The translations under genes were made by a program, and so were the position numbers. Positions 17,008-25,074 of a stretch of DNA of 64,000 bases are shown here, piece by piece (the first letter of the stretch is position 1; each line of letters begins with the position of its first letter). The notes below the pieces were generated by a model, which had not been told where the DNA came from, did not search any database, and saw nothing but the letters and a program-made list of their open reading frames with translations. Source of the DNA: CAVTPU01 sp963736695 (GTDB taxonomy: Bacteria; Actinomycetota; Actinomycetes; Mycobacteriales; Micromonosporaceae). The stretch covers positions 496,001-560,000 of the forward strand of contig CAVTPU010000004.1 in NCBI GenBank assembly GCA_963736695.1. Reading direction: 5' to 3'.

Positions 17008-17200
17008 CCGCGCGCTGTCTCCCATCCGGACTGTCTGGCCGGGCACGTCCGGGGTTGAGCTCGGACGGCTTGACCAACCGTCGGCCCCGGATTCACACCG
17101 GATCCACCGGTGGCTGGCTGCCACCGGGTCGCGGGCTGACCGGGCACGGGCCCGGATCACCGCCGGTTCGGAATTTCACCGAATCCCGCCAGCGCGCTGA
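17008..17200 (-). promoter_or_regulatory. FMN riboswitch (RFN element)
   Basis: On the minus strand the leader shows the conserved RFN blocks in order: GGCGGGATTCGGTGAAATTC, CCGGCGGT, AGCCCGCGA, GGATCCGGTG, AATCCGGGGCCGACGGT and AGTCCGGATGGGAGA. The closing P1 stem can form between CAGCGCG-type sequences at both ends. FMN binding should shut off the ribD operon, which begins about 95 nt downstream; whether by early termination or by masking the ribosome binding site is not clear from sequence. No gene lies between 17201 and 17299. Confidence 0.93.
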
Positions 17201-17299
17201 TGGGTGTTTTCGAGTCTGCCACGCCACCGGGACTGGTGGGGAGTGGGGGGAGCAACATCACAAGGAAGAGGGCAATCCGGCGACATTCGCGCCGAGGCT

Positions 17300-18253
17300 T
17301 CAGGCGCCGCGGCGGTCGACGGCGATGTAGGAGCCGGGCTGGCTCTTGGCGACCTTCTTCATCTCGCCGGCGTCGGCGATGAGCTCCCGAGCGTCGGTGT
17401 AGGCCCGCCGGGTCGACAGGGCCACCCCGGTGGAGACCATGACCAGGCCAACGTCATGGTTGCCGCGCGTGCGGTCGCGCACGGTGACATAACCCCGCGC
17501 GCGGTCGTGCTCGTCATAGAGCCCGTCGGCGGCCTTCTCGAACCGGGCGACCGCGACCTCGATCAACGGCAGGATGAGGTCGGGGTGGCAGACCACGACG
17601 AAGTCGTCGCCGCCGATGTGGCCGAGGAAGGACGGCGGCCCGCTCGTCTCTCGCACCGCCCGGGCCAGCTCCCGGGCGAGGGTGTTGATGAATTCGTCAC
17701 CGCGCGCGAATCCGTACGCGTCATTGACCGCCTTGAATCCATCGATGTCGCAGTAGCAGACGGCGAACGGATCCCCGATCCGGATCCGGGTGTCGACCTC
17801 GCGCAGGATGCGGGAGTTGCCGGGCAGCCCCGTGAGTGGGGAGATGTCGCGAAACTCCTGGCTGCGCCGCAGAATCGTCTCGATCCGCGCCACCAGCTCC
17901 ATGGTCTCGAATGGTTTGACGAGGTAGTCGTCGGCCCCCTCGTTGAGCCCCATGACCTTGTCGTAGGCCATGCCCTTCGCCGTCAGCATGATGATCGGCA
18001 GCACCGAGGTCAGCGAGTCGGCGCGCAGCTTGCGGGTCAGCTCCATCCCGCCCATGATCGGCATCATGAGGTCGACGATGAGCAGATCCGGCTGATTGGC
18101 GAGGATCATCCGATATGCGGTGGCGCCGTCGTGCGCGACGTCGACGGTGAAGCCCTTGCTTTCAAGCTCAAACCGGACAAACGACGCGATGTGTACGTCG
18201 TCGTCGACCACCAGAATGTGCTCACTGCGCTGCTCGCCGGTCGGGTTCGACAC
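17300..18253 (-). CDS. Response regulator with GGDEF domain (putative diguanylate cyclase)
   Basis: The 317-residue protein has an N-terminal receiver domain (HILVVDDDVHIASF; phospho-Asp in LLIVDLMMP; Lys in YLVKPFETM) and a C-terminal GGDEF domain (SPLTGLPGNSRI, CYCDIDGFKAVNDAYGFARG, signature GHIGGDDFVVV). The signature is GGDDF rather than GGDEF, a conservative change that may reduce or keep cyclase activity. No RxxD inhibitory site stands five residues before it. The product would be c-di-GMP, which in actinomycetes controls BldD, encoded at 42.8 kb. Start GTG 18253 with GGAGGGGAG 6 nt upstream. No sensor kinase is next to it. Confidence 0.85.
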   Translation of the reverse strand: MSNPTGEQRSEHILVVDDDVHIASFVRFELESKGFTVDVAHDGATAYRMILANQPDLLIVDLMMPIMGGMELTRKLRADSLTSVLPIIMLTAKGMAYDKVMGLNEGADDYLVKPFETMELVARIETILRRSQEFRDISPLTGLPGNSRILREVDTRIRIGDPFAVCYCDIDGFKAVNDAYGFARGDEFINTLARELARAVRETSGPPSFLGHIGGDDFVVVCHPDLILPLIEVAVARFEKAADGLYDEHDRARGYVTVRDRTRGNHDVGLVMVSTGVALSTRRAYTDARELIADAGEMKKVAKSQPGSYIAVDRRGA

Positions 18254-18283
18254 GTGCTGCTCCCCTCCCCACACCTTGAGTGA

Positions 18284-18314
18284 CCGTAGCGGGTGAGCTC
18301 CGCCCGCCGCTACG
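18284..18314 (-). terminator. Hairpin at the rpe 3' end
   Basis: CGTAGCGGG and CCCGCCGCTACG can pair with one bulge, forming a GC stem that includes the rpe stop codon. There is no U-tract. It probably separates rpe from the downstream REC-GGDEF gene. Confidence 0.4.
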
Positions 18315-19008
18315 CCCGTGTGGCGGCCTGGGCCAGTGCACGCAACCGCCGGACTGCGGCCGCCGGGTCAGCCGTGCCATAGACCGCGGTCCCCGCGACG
18401 AAGCTGTCGGCGCCGGCCTCGGCGGCCGCGCCGATCGTCTCCTCGCTGATGCCTCCATCGACCTCGATGCGCACCCGCAGGTGACCGGTGGCGATGCGAC
18501 GGCGGGCGGAACGAACCTTGTCGAGCAGCTCCGGCATGAAACGCTGCCCGCCGAACCCCGCCTTGATCGTCATGATCAGCAGGAGATCGAAGTGCGGCAA
18601 CAGGTCGAGATAACCCTCGACCGGGGTGTCCCGGTCGATCGCGAGCCCCGCGAGCGACCCGGCCGCCCGCAGATCGCGCGCGATCGCGATCGGGTCCTTC
18701 GCCGCCTCGGCGTGGAACGTGACATTGTGGGCGCCGGCTTCGGCGTACCCAATGGCCCATCGGTCTGGATCTTCGATCATGAGGTGGCAGTCGAACGGCG
18801 CGCTCGTCGCCGCCCGCAACGACTCGACCACCGGCAAACCAATCGTGAGATTCGGCACGAAATGGTTGTCCATGACGTCGACGTGCAACCAGTCGACGTC
18901 GGCCTCGACCAGACGTGCCTGCTCGCCTAGCCGGGCGAAGTCGGCGGCGAGCAGGCTCGGCGCGATGATCACGGGCGGCTGCGCGTCGACGGGAGGTACG
19001 GGTGTCAC
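18310..19008 (-). CDS. rpe: Ribulose-phosphate 3-epimerase
   Basis: Interconverts ribulose- and xylulose-5-phosphate. The 232-residue TIM barrel shows IIAPSLLAADFARLGEQ, VDWLHVDVMDNHFVPNLTIG with the metal His/Asp ligands, CHLMIEDPDRW, LIMTIKAGFGGQRFMPELLD and the C-terminal RIEVDGGISEETI followed by ADSFVAGTAVYG phosphate loop. The start is a GTG at 19008. A -10-like TAGACT (19015-19020) ends only 6 bp upstream, so the mRNA is probably leaderless. In the related genomes rpe neighbours ribD, as here. Confidence 0.95.
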   Translation of the reverse strand: MTPVPPVDAQPPVIIAPSLLAADFARLGEQARLVEADVDWLHVDVMDNHFVPNLTIGLPVVESLRAATSAPFDCHLMIEDPDRWAIGYAEAGAHNVTFHAEAAKDPIAIARDLRAAGSLAGLAIDRDTPVEGYLDLLPHFDLLLIMTIKAGFGGQRFMPELLDKVRSARRRIATGHLRVRIEVDGGISEETIGAAAEAGADSFVAGTAVYGTADPAAAVRRLRALAQAATRA

Positions 19009-19143
19009 CTGATCAGTCTACGAACCGATCCCGGCAAGAGATCACCCACTATCCGGTTGAAGACCGCCAGGTCTGGAGATTCATCTCGAGGTGCTGTTTC
19101 CAACTACGGCGCCACGGAGTCTTTATGGACATGAGAGTTGAGC

Positions 19144-19665
19144 ATGAGAACGCCTGAGCCGCCGCTCAGCTTCGTCGAGTTCGTAACGGCTCGATCGCAT
19201 GCCCTGCTGAGGTCCGCGTGGTTGCTCACAGGCGACGCGGGGCGGGCCGAGGACCTGCTGCAGACCGCGCTGGCGAAGGCGTGGCGACACTGGCGAACCG
19301 TGGAGCGGGCGGGCAGTCCCGAGGCATACGTCCGGCGGATCCTCTTCACCACACACGCCACCTGGTGGCGGCGAGGCTGGCGGTCTGAGTTTCCCGTCGG
19401 TGAGCTGCCCGACGTTTCGGGCGGAACGGATGTGGCTTCAGACGCGGCAACCCGGGATGCCGTGCGGCATGCACTCGCGCAGCTGTCTTATCAGACGAGA
19501 GCCATCGTGATCCTGCGCTACATCGAGGATCGTCCCGTCGCCGAAGTGGCCACCGTGCTCGGCTGCTCGCAAGGAATGGTCAAGACACAGGCCCGGCGGG
19601 CGTTGGCCGCGCTTCGCAACTCCCCGGATCTGCGATCCATCACATATCAAGGAGCAGACGCATGA
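19144..19665 (+). CDS. SigE-family ECF RNA polymerase sigma factor
   Basis: About 173 residues with region 2 (SFVEFVTARSHALLRSAWLL, AEDLLQTALAKAWRHWRTVE) and region 4 (LAQLSYQTRAIVILRYIED, PVAEVATVLGCSQGMVKTQA), the SigE-type (TIGR02983-like) ECF group common in actinomycetes. It should recruit RNA polymerase to a small regulon. The start is either ATG 19144 or a TTG two codons earlier; the ribosome binding site is weak. Its stop overlaps the next ATG by 4 nt (ATGA), tying it to the membrane partner. A decayed relative lies at 2.6-3.0 kb. Confidence 0.9.
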   Translation: MRTPEPPLSFVEFVTARSHALLRSAWLLTGDAGRAEDLLQTALAKAWRHWRTVERAGSPEAYVRRILFTTHATWWRRGWRSEFPVGELPDVSGGTDVASDAATRDAVRHALAQLSYQTRAIVILRYIEDRPVAEVATVLGCSQGMVKTQARRALAALRNSPDLRSITYQGADA

Positions 19666-20501
19666 ATGAGCCCGATCTTCGTCGTGTCGTTTTAGACGCG
19701 ATACCACCGCTGGCCGCGCCCGCGGACCGCATGCAGTCGCTCGGTCGCCGCGTGCGTCGGCAGCGCATGCGTTTCATGGCGACAGCCGGTGCCGCGAGCG
19801 TGACCCTGCTCGCCGCCGCAGCCGGATTTGTGACCGTCCTCGGCGGCGAGTCGGCCGCGACGACAGGCAATCAGACGGCTGCGGCACCTGCCGCGACGCT
19901 CGCGTCACCGACGGCGACTCCCTCGGCGTCATCGTCGCCGAAGTCCACCAAGGACGGACGCCCAACCGAAAGTCCTGAGGCCGCGAAAGCGAGACTCAAC
20001 GAGGCGGCCAAAGCCGCATTGCGCAAAGCCGTGCCCGGCCTGACGATCACCAAGTCCACCCCGATGACGCACGAAGAGGCTTCAGACTTCTTCGAATATA
20101 ACGTCGCCTACCTGGTCAAGGGGCACGGCCGCACGGGCACGGTCGAGATCACCGTCAGAATGCCGGTGGAAGGCTTCACACTCACCTGCGCCGCAAACAA
20201 TGAGGGCGGCGGAGAAGAGTCCGCCGGCATCAATTGCAAAGATCGGAAAGGGCCGCACGGCGAACTCATCGTTTCGTTTCCGACGCTCGGTGATGGCCCG
20301 AGCACGGGCGGAGGCGGCAAGCGGTTCCGGGGGACGGGCGCCACAGTGACACGTGCGGACGGGGTGATCGTTGAGGTGCTCTGCATCAACGCGACCGAGG
20401 TGGGCACCAGCAGTCCCTCCCACACGGCCGCGTCGCAGCCATTGACCGCCCAAGACGCCATCGACGTCGCCCTGGATGCGGGTCTCACTCTTTATCCGTA
20501 A
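19662..20501 (+). CDS. Single-pass membrane protein, putative anti-sigma partner
   Basis: The 279-residue protein has a short N-terminal cytoplasmic region (residues 1-38, with LGRRVRRQRMRF before the membrane), one TM segment (MATAGAASVTLLAAAAGFVT, about 39-60), a long Ala/Thr/Ser/Pro linker (about 65-105) and an extracytoplasmic domain with two Cys (TLTCAANNEGGG and INCKDRKG) plus a later Cys (EVLCINA). No zinc-binding HxxxCxxC anti-sigma motif is present in the N-terminus. Overlap with the sigma gene is the main argument for an anti-sigma or sensor role. Not a recognised family. Confidence 0.65.
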   Translation: MNEPDLRRVVLDAIPPLAAPADRMQSLGRRVRRQRMRFMATAGAASVTLLAAAAGFVTVLGGESAATTGNQTAAAPAATLASPTATPSASSSPKSTKDGRPTESPEAAKARLNEAAKAALRKAVPGLTITKSTPMTHEEASDFFEYNVAYLVKGHGRTGTVEITVRMPVEGFTLTCAANNEGGGEESAGINCKDRKGPHGELIVSFPTLGDGPSTGGGGKRFRGTGATVTRADGVIVEVLCINATEVGTSSPSHTAASQPLTAQDAIDVALDAGLTLYP

Positions 20502-20543
20502 ACTTTTTGGGTGACCGCCGATCTCTGCGGCGCATACACAACA

Positions 20544-20590
20544 AGGACCGCGAGCGGGCCGGCTTCTGTGGCTGGTCAGCTTGCGGTCCT
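20544..20590 (+). terminator. Hairpin after the sigma/partner operon
   Basis: Arms AGGACCGCGAGC (20544-20555) and GCTTGCGGTCCT (20579-20590) pair along 12 positions with one G-U. It lies about 45 bp after the stop of the membrane partner and ends 24 bp before the propeller gene, so it may separate the two units. No long U-tract follows. Confidence 0.55.
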
Positions 20591-20614
20591 CGCGTTCGTC
20601 AGGAGACCCGTGCG

Positions 20615-21511
20615 ATGACATGGATGGATGCGTGGTCTTTCCAGACCGGCGCGGTTCGCAAGGCAGACTTGGCCTATGTCGCGATGACCGTCGACGAACT
20701 CACCGCCGCCGACTATCCGCACACCGACATACTCGAGTGGGATGCGGGCACGTGGCGTGACGGCGGGCGAATGCTCTGGCCCGCTGCGGGCATGTGCATC
20801 ACGACTGGGCCGCTACACCAGATGTGCACCGTGAGCGTTGACGGCCACGCCTTGTTTCTCGGCAGCGGCGACCGACATGAGGAGCGGCTGACCGACGCCG
20901 AGGACGACCCAGTCCGACGCATTCGGGGTGTTCGGTCTGTCGCGGGCTCTGTCCTGGCCGTGGGCATGGATCGGCAGGCGTTCCGTCGCGGCCCGGCAGG
21001 GGCCTGGGAACGGATCGACGCCGGCGCCCGACCCGGGTCGACGGACGACGGGGTGGTCGGCTTCGAAGCGGTTGACGGGTTCTCCGCCACCGAGATCTAC
21101 TCCGTGGGCTGGAACGGTGAGATCTGGGGGTTCGACGGGTGCCTGTGGACCCGGCTGCCCAGCCCCACCGACCGCGTGCTGACCGGAATCCGGTGCGCCG
21201 GTGACGGGGTGGCCTACGCTACCGGTCGGGCCGGGCTGCTCGTTCGCGGTCGAGGCCGGACGTGGACGAGAGTTCCCACTGCGCCCCTCCTCGACGATAT
21301 CTGGAGCGCCGAGTGGTTCGACGGACGGCTCTATCTCGCGACGATGCACGCTTTGTACGCGTACGATGGAAGTGTGGTGTCCATCGTGGACACGAGTTCG
21401 ACTGGGGCCGTGACGTTCTATCATCTCAGCGCAGCCGACGGCGTCCTGTGGTCGATCGGACCGAAAGATGTCATCGCATTCGATGGACTGGTCTGGTCTC
21501 GAATCGACTGA
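20615..21511 (+). CDS. Beta-propeller-like protein of unknown function
   Basis: The 298-residue protein has repeated short strands ending in aromatic-Asp-Gly turns: WDAGTWRDGGRMLW, VGWNGEIWGFDGCLWTRLPS, GRGRTWTRVPTAPLLDDIWS, LYAYDGSVVSI, DVIAFDGLVWSRID. Such about 40-residue repeats suggest a propeller (inference). There is no signal peptide, so it should be cytoplasmic. The ATG at 20615 with AGGAGA about 9 nt upstream is preferred over longer versions whose extension would code through the hairpin. It follows the sigma operon in the same direction. Similar proteins are sometimes found beside contact-dependent or secreted systems, but nothing of that kind is visible here. Confidence 0.65.
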   Translation: MTWMDAWSFQTGAVRKADLAYVAMTVDELTAADYPHTDILEWDAGTWRDGGRMLWPAAGMCITTGPLHQMCTVSVDGHALFLGSGDRHEERLTDAEDDPVRRIRGVRSVAGSVLAVGMDRQAFRRGPAGAWERIDAGARPGSTDDGVVGFEAVDGFSATEIYSVGWNGEIWGFDGCLWTRLPSPTDRVLTGIRCAGDGVAYATGRAGLLVRGRGRTWTRVPTAPLLDDIWSAEWFDGRLYLATMHALYAYDGSVVSIVDTSSTGAVTFYHLSAADGVLWSIGPKDVIAFDGLVWSRID

Positions 21512-21576
21512 CCCGAGACCGAGTCGAGCCTTCCTCGCACGCCGATCACGGGCCGGTGAAGGACTACGGCGAAATC

Positions 21577-23106
21577 TCAGGTGACGCGGCGCAGCAACGC
21601 CAGGAACATCGCGTCGGTGCCATGACGATGTGGCCACAACTGCACCATCGGGCCCTCACCCAGATCGTCCAGCCGATCCGACAACACGGTACGCGCGTCC
21701 AACAGCTCCACTGTGGATTCTGCTGGGAGTCGGCGGAGCACCTCGCGCACGGTCACCTCGGTCTCGACCTGGTGCGGCGAACAGGTGACGTAGGCCACCA
21801 CTCCCCCGGGCCGCACCGCCCGCAACGCGGCGGTGAGCAACTGGCGTTGCAGCGCGGTCAACGGCGGCAGGTCGCTGGGCTGACGCCGCCACCGCGCCTC
21901 GGGGCGGCGGCGCAGCGACCCGAGGCCGCTGCACGGCGCGTCGACGAGCACCCGATCGAAGCCGCCCACGGGCAACGCCTCGTGCTCCCCCACGTCCCGA
22001 CCGTCGGCGCAGACCACCCGCACGCCGAGCCCTGCGACCGACTGACGCAGCAGGTCGGTGCGGTGCGGTGCCACCTCGACCGCGGTCAGGTGCGCCCCGC
22101 GTTGAGCGCCGAGGCAGGCCAGCAACGCGGCCTTGCCACCCGGACCGGCGCACATGTCCAGCCACCGCTCCCCGTCTGCCGAGACACCGTCGGCCGGGCC
22201 GACGCCGGCCCGGGCACCGTCAATGGGGGCGTCGGCGAGCGCGGCGGCGACGAGCTGCGAACCCTCGTCCTGCACGTGCGCCAGCCCGTGGAGGACGGCG
22301 TCGAGGTCGCCGGGCGCGCCGTCGGGCAGCCGCACCGCGTACGGGGAGAATCGCCCTTCGGAGCCGCCGGAGCGTGCGGCGAGTTCGGTGGCCGTGACCC
22401 GCCCGGGCCGGGCGCACAGGTGCACGATGGGTCGGTCGTTGTCGGCGGCGAGCGCCGTGTCGATCTCGTCGGCCCGCGTGCCGAGGGCGTCGCGCATGGC
22501 GCGCACGATCCACTCGGGGTGGGCGTGGCTCAGGGCGAGCCGGCTCACCGGGTCGGTCGGGGCGAGTGCGTCGAGCCACTGGGCGAGGTCGCGGGCGCTG
22601 ATCCGGCGAAGCACGGCGTTGGCGAAGCCCGCGCCGGCCGGCCACGCGGCGCGCACGAGGTCGACGGTGGTGGCGACCGCCGCGTGCGCCGGCACGCGGG
22701 TGTGCAGCAGTTGATAGGCGCCCAGCCGCAGGGCGTCGCGCACCGGTGGGTCGATGCGGTCGACCGCGCGGCCGGCGGCGTCGGCGATGATCGCGTCGAG
22801 TTGTCCGGTCAGGCGCAGCGTGCCATAGGTGAGTTCGGTGGCGAAGGCGGCGTCGCGACCGGTGATGCCGCGTTCGCGCAGCAGTCGGGGCAGCACGAGG
22901 TTGGCGTAGGCGTCGTCGCGGTGCACGGCCGCGATCGTGGTGAAGGCGGCCGCGCGAGCCGGGTCGGCGTCGAAGCTCACCCCACGGTTCGGGGCGGGTG
23001 TGACCGCAGACCGGGGCGCGGTGCGGCGGGTTCCGGCCGGCGCGTCCCGCTCGGGCCGGACCCCGCCGACCCGACCCGGTCTGCGCTGGTTGTTCGGCGA
23101 CGTCAC
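21577..23106 (-). CDS. rsmB: 16S rRNA (cytosine-967-C5)-methyltransferase
   Basis: The 509-residue protein has a Pro/Arg-rich N-terminal extension (1-45), a NusB-like RNA-binding domain (about 46-190: RAAAFTTIAAVHRDDAYANL) and a C-terminal Rossmann methyltransferase with the SAM site WLDMCAGPGGKAALLACLGA and two catalytic Cys motifs, DAPCSGLGSLRRRPEARW and VTCSPHQVETE. The GTG start at 23106 overlaps the fmt stop by 4 nt (GTGA), so it is translationally coupled in def-fmt-rsmB. The stop is at 21577; the gene is intact. Confidence 0.94.
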   Translation of the reverse strand: MTSPNNQRRPGRVGGVRPERDAPAGTRRTAPRSAVTPAPNRGVSFDADPARAAAFTTIAAVHRDDAYANLVLPRLLRERGITGRDAAFATELTYGTLRLTGQLDAIIADAAGRAVDRIDPPVRDALRLGAYQLLHTRVPAHAAVATTVDLVRAAWPAGAGFANAVLRRISARDLAQWLDALAPTDPVSRLALSHAHPEWIVRAMRDALGTRADEIDTALAADNDRPIVHLCARPGRVTATELAARSGGSEGRFSPYAVRLPDGAPGDLDAVLHGLAHVQDEGSQLVAAALADAPIDGARAGVGPADGVSADGERWLDMCAGPGGKAALLACLGAQRGAHLTAVEVAPHRTDLLRQSVAGLGVRVVCADGRDVGEHEALPVGGFDRVLVDAPCSGLGSLRRRPEARWRRQPSDLPPLTALQRQLLTAALRAVRPGGVVAYVTCSPHQVETEVTVREVLRRLPAESTVELLDARTVLSDRLDDLGEGPMVQLWPHRHGTDAMFLALLRRVT

Positions 23107-24047
23107 GCGAATCGCTCCCCGGGGCTGACGCGGGCTCCGCGGGCCCAGTCGGTGGCCGGCATCGGGCGTCGGCCGGGGGCCTGCACCTCGGTGAGGAGCA
23201 CGGGGTCGGTGGCGGTGCCGACTCGCACGTCGCGACGGCTCACGGCGATCTCGCCGGGCGCGAGGCTTGGCGCCGGGCCGGGCGGCGGGTCGTCCGGCGC
23301 AGGCGTCACCCGCCCCAGCTTGATCCGTTCGTCGCGGAATGTGGTCCATGGGCCGGGAGCCGGGGTGCAGGCCCGCACTCGACGGTCGACGGCGAAGGCG
23401 GGGTCGGACCATCGAACGCGGGCGTCGTCGGCGGTGAGTTTCGCGGCATAGCTGGGCCCGTCGGCCGGTTGGGCGAGCGCGACGGCAGTGCCGTCGGCGA
23501 TCGCGTCGAGCACGGTGAGCAGCAGGCCCGCGCCGCCGGTCGCGAGGCGGGTGAGCAGGTCGGCGGTGGTGTCGCGGGGCCGGATCGACTCGGTGAGCGT
23601 GCCGAAGACCGGTCCGGTGTCGAGCCCCTTCTCGAGTTGGAAGACGCTGGCGCCGGTGACCTCGTCGCCGTGCATGATGGCGTGCTGCACGGGCGACGCC
23701 CCGCGCCACGCGGGCAGCAGGGAGAAGTGCAGGTTGACCCAGCCGTACCGGATCTGCTCGAGCAGCGACGGGGGCACGAGAGCGCCGTAGCCGACCACCG
23801 GGACGCAGTCGGGGTCGAGGTCGGTCAGTCGCTCGACGAACCGCGGGTCGGCGGGTTTCGTCGGGGTGAGCACCTCGACACCGTGTGCGTCGGCCCAGGC
23901 ACCGACCGGTGACCGGGTGAGGCGTTGGCCGCGCCGCGCCGGCGCGTCGGGGCGGGTGAGCACGGCGAGCAGTTCGTGTCCGCTGGCGTGGATGGCGTCG
24001 AGGCTGGGGATCGCGACCTCGGGTGTTCCGGCGAAGATGAGTCGCAC
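23103..24047 (-). CDS. fmt: Methionyl-tRNA formyltransferase
   Basis: Formylates initiator Met-tRNA using 10-formyl-THF. The 314 residues begin MRLIFAGTPEVAIPSLDAIH and contain the folate/catalytic motif WVNLHFSLLPAWRGASPVQH (Asn and His), GLDTGPVFGT with the catalytic Asp, and a C-terminal OB-like tRNA-binding domain (VRACTPAPGPWTTFRDERIK). It lies 9 bp after def and overlaps rsmB. Intact. Confidence 0.95.
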   Translation of the reverse strand: MRLIFAGTPEVAIPSLDAIHASGHELLAVLTRPDAPARRGQRLTRSPVGAWADAHGVEVLTPTKPADPRFVERLTDLDPDCVPVVGYGALVPPSLLEQIRYGWVNLHFSLLPAWRGASPVQHAIMHGDEVTGASVFQLEKGLDTGPVFGTLTESIRPRDTTADLLTRLATGGAGLLLTVLDAIADGTAVALAQPADGPSYAAKLTADDARVRWSDPAFAVDRRVRACTPAPGPWTTFRDERIKLGRVTPAPDDPPPGPAPSLAPGEIAVSRRDVRVGTATDPVLLTEVQAPGRRPMPATDWARGARVSPGERFA

Positions 24048-24055
24048 GTCGCGCC

Positions 24056-24607
24056 CTACCGGCCGAAAATCGACGGCTGGTGGGGGCTGATCTTCACGGT
24101 CGGCGGGGCGGCCGGGTCATACCAGGAGGCCTGGCGGATCTGGCGCATCGCCTCCTTGCGGGCGGCCAGGTCGAGCCGGTCGAGGAAGAGCACACCCTCG
24201 AGGTGGTCGGTCTCGTGTTGGCAGCACCGTGCCATCATGCCGGTGCCGATCAGTCGAACGGGTTCGCCGTGTTCGTTGAATCCGGTCGCGACCACGTTCA
24301 TGCGCCGTTTGGTGTCGATGTAGATCCCGGGCATCGACAAGCACCCTTCGGGCCCGTCCTGCTCCTGTTCGTCCGGAAAGTGCAGTTCTGGGTTGATGAG
24401 GTGCCCGACGACGTCGTCGACGTCGAATGTGAAGACCCGCAGGCCAACCCCGATCTGCGGGGCGGCCAGACCCGCCCCACCCTCGTCGAGCATCGTCTCG
24501 GTGAGGTCCTTGACCAGTCGGCGCAACTCCTTGTCGAAGTCGACCACCGGGTCGGCGGACGTGCGCAGAACAGGGTCGCCGAAGAGTCGGATCGGCTGGA
24601 CGGTCAC
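24056..24607 (-). CDS. def: Peptide deformylase
   Basis: Removes the formyl group from nascent proteins. The 183-residue enzyme shows all three motifs: GGAGLAAPQIGVG, EGCLSMPGIY (metal Cys) and QHETDHLEGVLFLDRL (HExxH with both His and the Glu). The GTG at 24607 is chosen since GGGGGAAA lies 5 nt upstream and it starts with the conserved VQPIRLFGDPVLRT. First gene of def-fmt-rsmB, with a -10-like TAGACT about 35 bp upstream. Confidence 0.95.
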   Translation of the reverse strand: MTVQPIRLFGDPVLRTSADPVVDFDKELRRLVKDLTETMLDEGGAGLAAPQIGVGLRVFTFDVDDVVGHLINPELHFPDEQEQDGPEGCLSMPGIYIDTKRRMNVVATGFNEHGEPVRLIGTGMMARCCQHETDHLEGVLFLDRLDLAARKEAMRQIRQASWYDPAAPPTVKISPHQPSIFGR

Positions 24608-24767
24608 AGGCTTTCCCCCTGGGAGACGGTGAGGCAACCGCTCCAGTCTACGGATGCCCTAGCCGGGTCGGCGATCAGCGCACCGGTGCGCGCTCCCAGC
24701 CGGTAACGTCGATTCGGACAACGCGGATCGGACCGGGTCGCCGGCCGACTCACAGCGGGGGTGGGCG

Positions 24768-25064
24768 ATGTCGTTCATTCAGATCATCGACTATGAGACC
24801 GACCGGTCGGCCGAGGCGTGGGCTCGCCTGCGGGACGGAATTCCCACAAACACTGACAGCGGCGCGCCGTATGTGCGGATAGAGCACACCCGCGACCACG
24901 ACCGACCCAACCACTACATGACCATCGTGGAGTTCCCCAGTTATGAGGCCGCGATGGCCAACAGCAGCCGGCCGGAGATCGACGCGCTGGCCCGCGAGCT
25001 TGCCGAGCTCTGCACGAGCGGCCCGACCTATACCAACCTCGACGTCAGGCTCACCTCTCCCTGA
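24768..25064 (+). CDS. Small ABM-like (dimeric alpha/beta-barrel) protein
   Basis: The 98-residue protein MSFIQIIDYETDRSAEAWAR then contains HTRDHDRPNHYMTIVEFPSY followed by EAAMANSSRPEIDALARELA. Alternating strands with a central HYMTIVEF and an amphipathic helix fit the ferredoxin-like dimeric barrel of the antibiotic-biosynthesis-monooxygenase type. No catalytic residues can be named. GGGGGTGGG lies just upstream of the ATG. The stop is 10 bp from the converging P450 stop. Confidence 0.65.
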   Translation: MSFIQIIDYETDRSAEAWARLRDGIPTNTDSGAPYVRIEHTRDHDRPNHYMTIVEFPSYEAAMANSSRPEIDALARELAELCTSGPTYTNLDVRLTSP

Positions 25065-25074
25065 CGCCGCAGGG

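Noticed and set aside
16916..17077. N-terminal extension of RibD
   Set aside because: The extra codons fall inside the FMN riboswitch; the ATG at 16915 has a proper ribosome binding site and family N-terminus.
21262..23451. 729-codon open frame on the plus strand
   Set aside because: It is antisense to rsmB and fmt, whose products have full family motifs; the frame is a high-GC shadow with His/Arg/Gly-biased composition.
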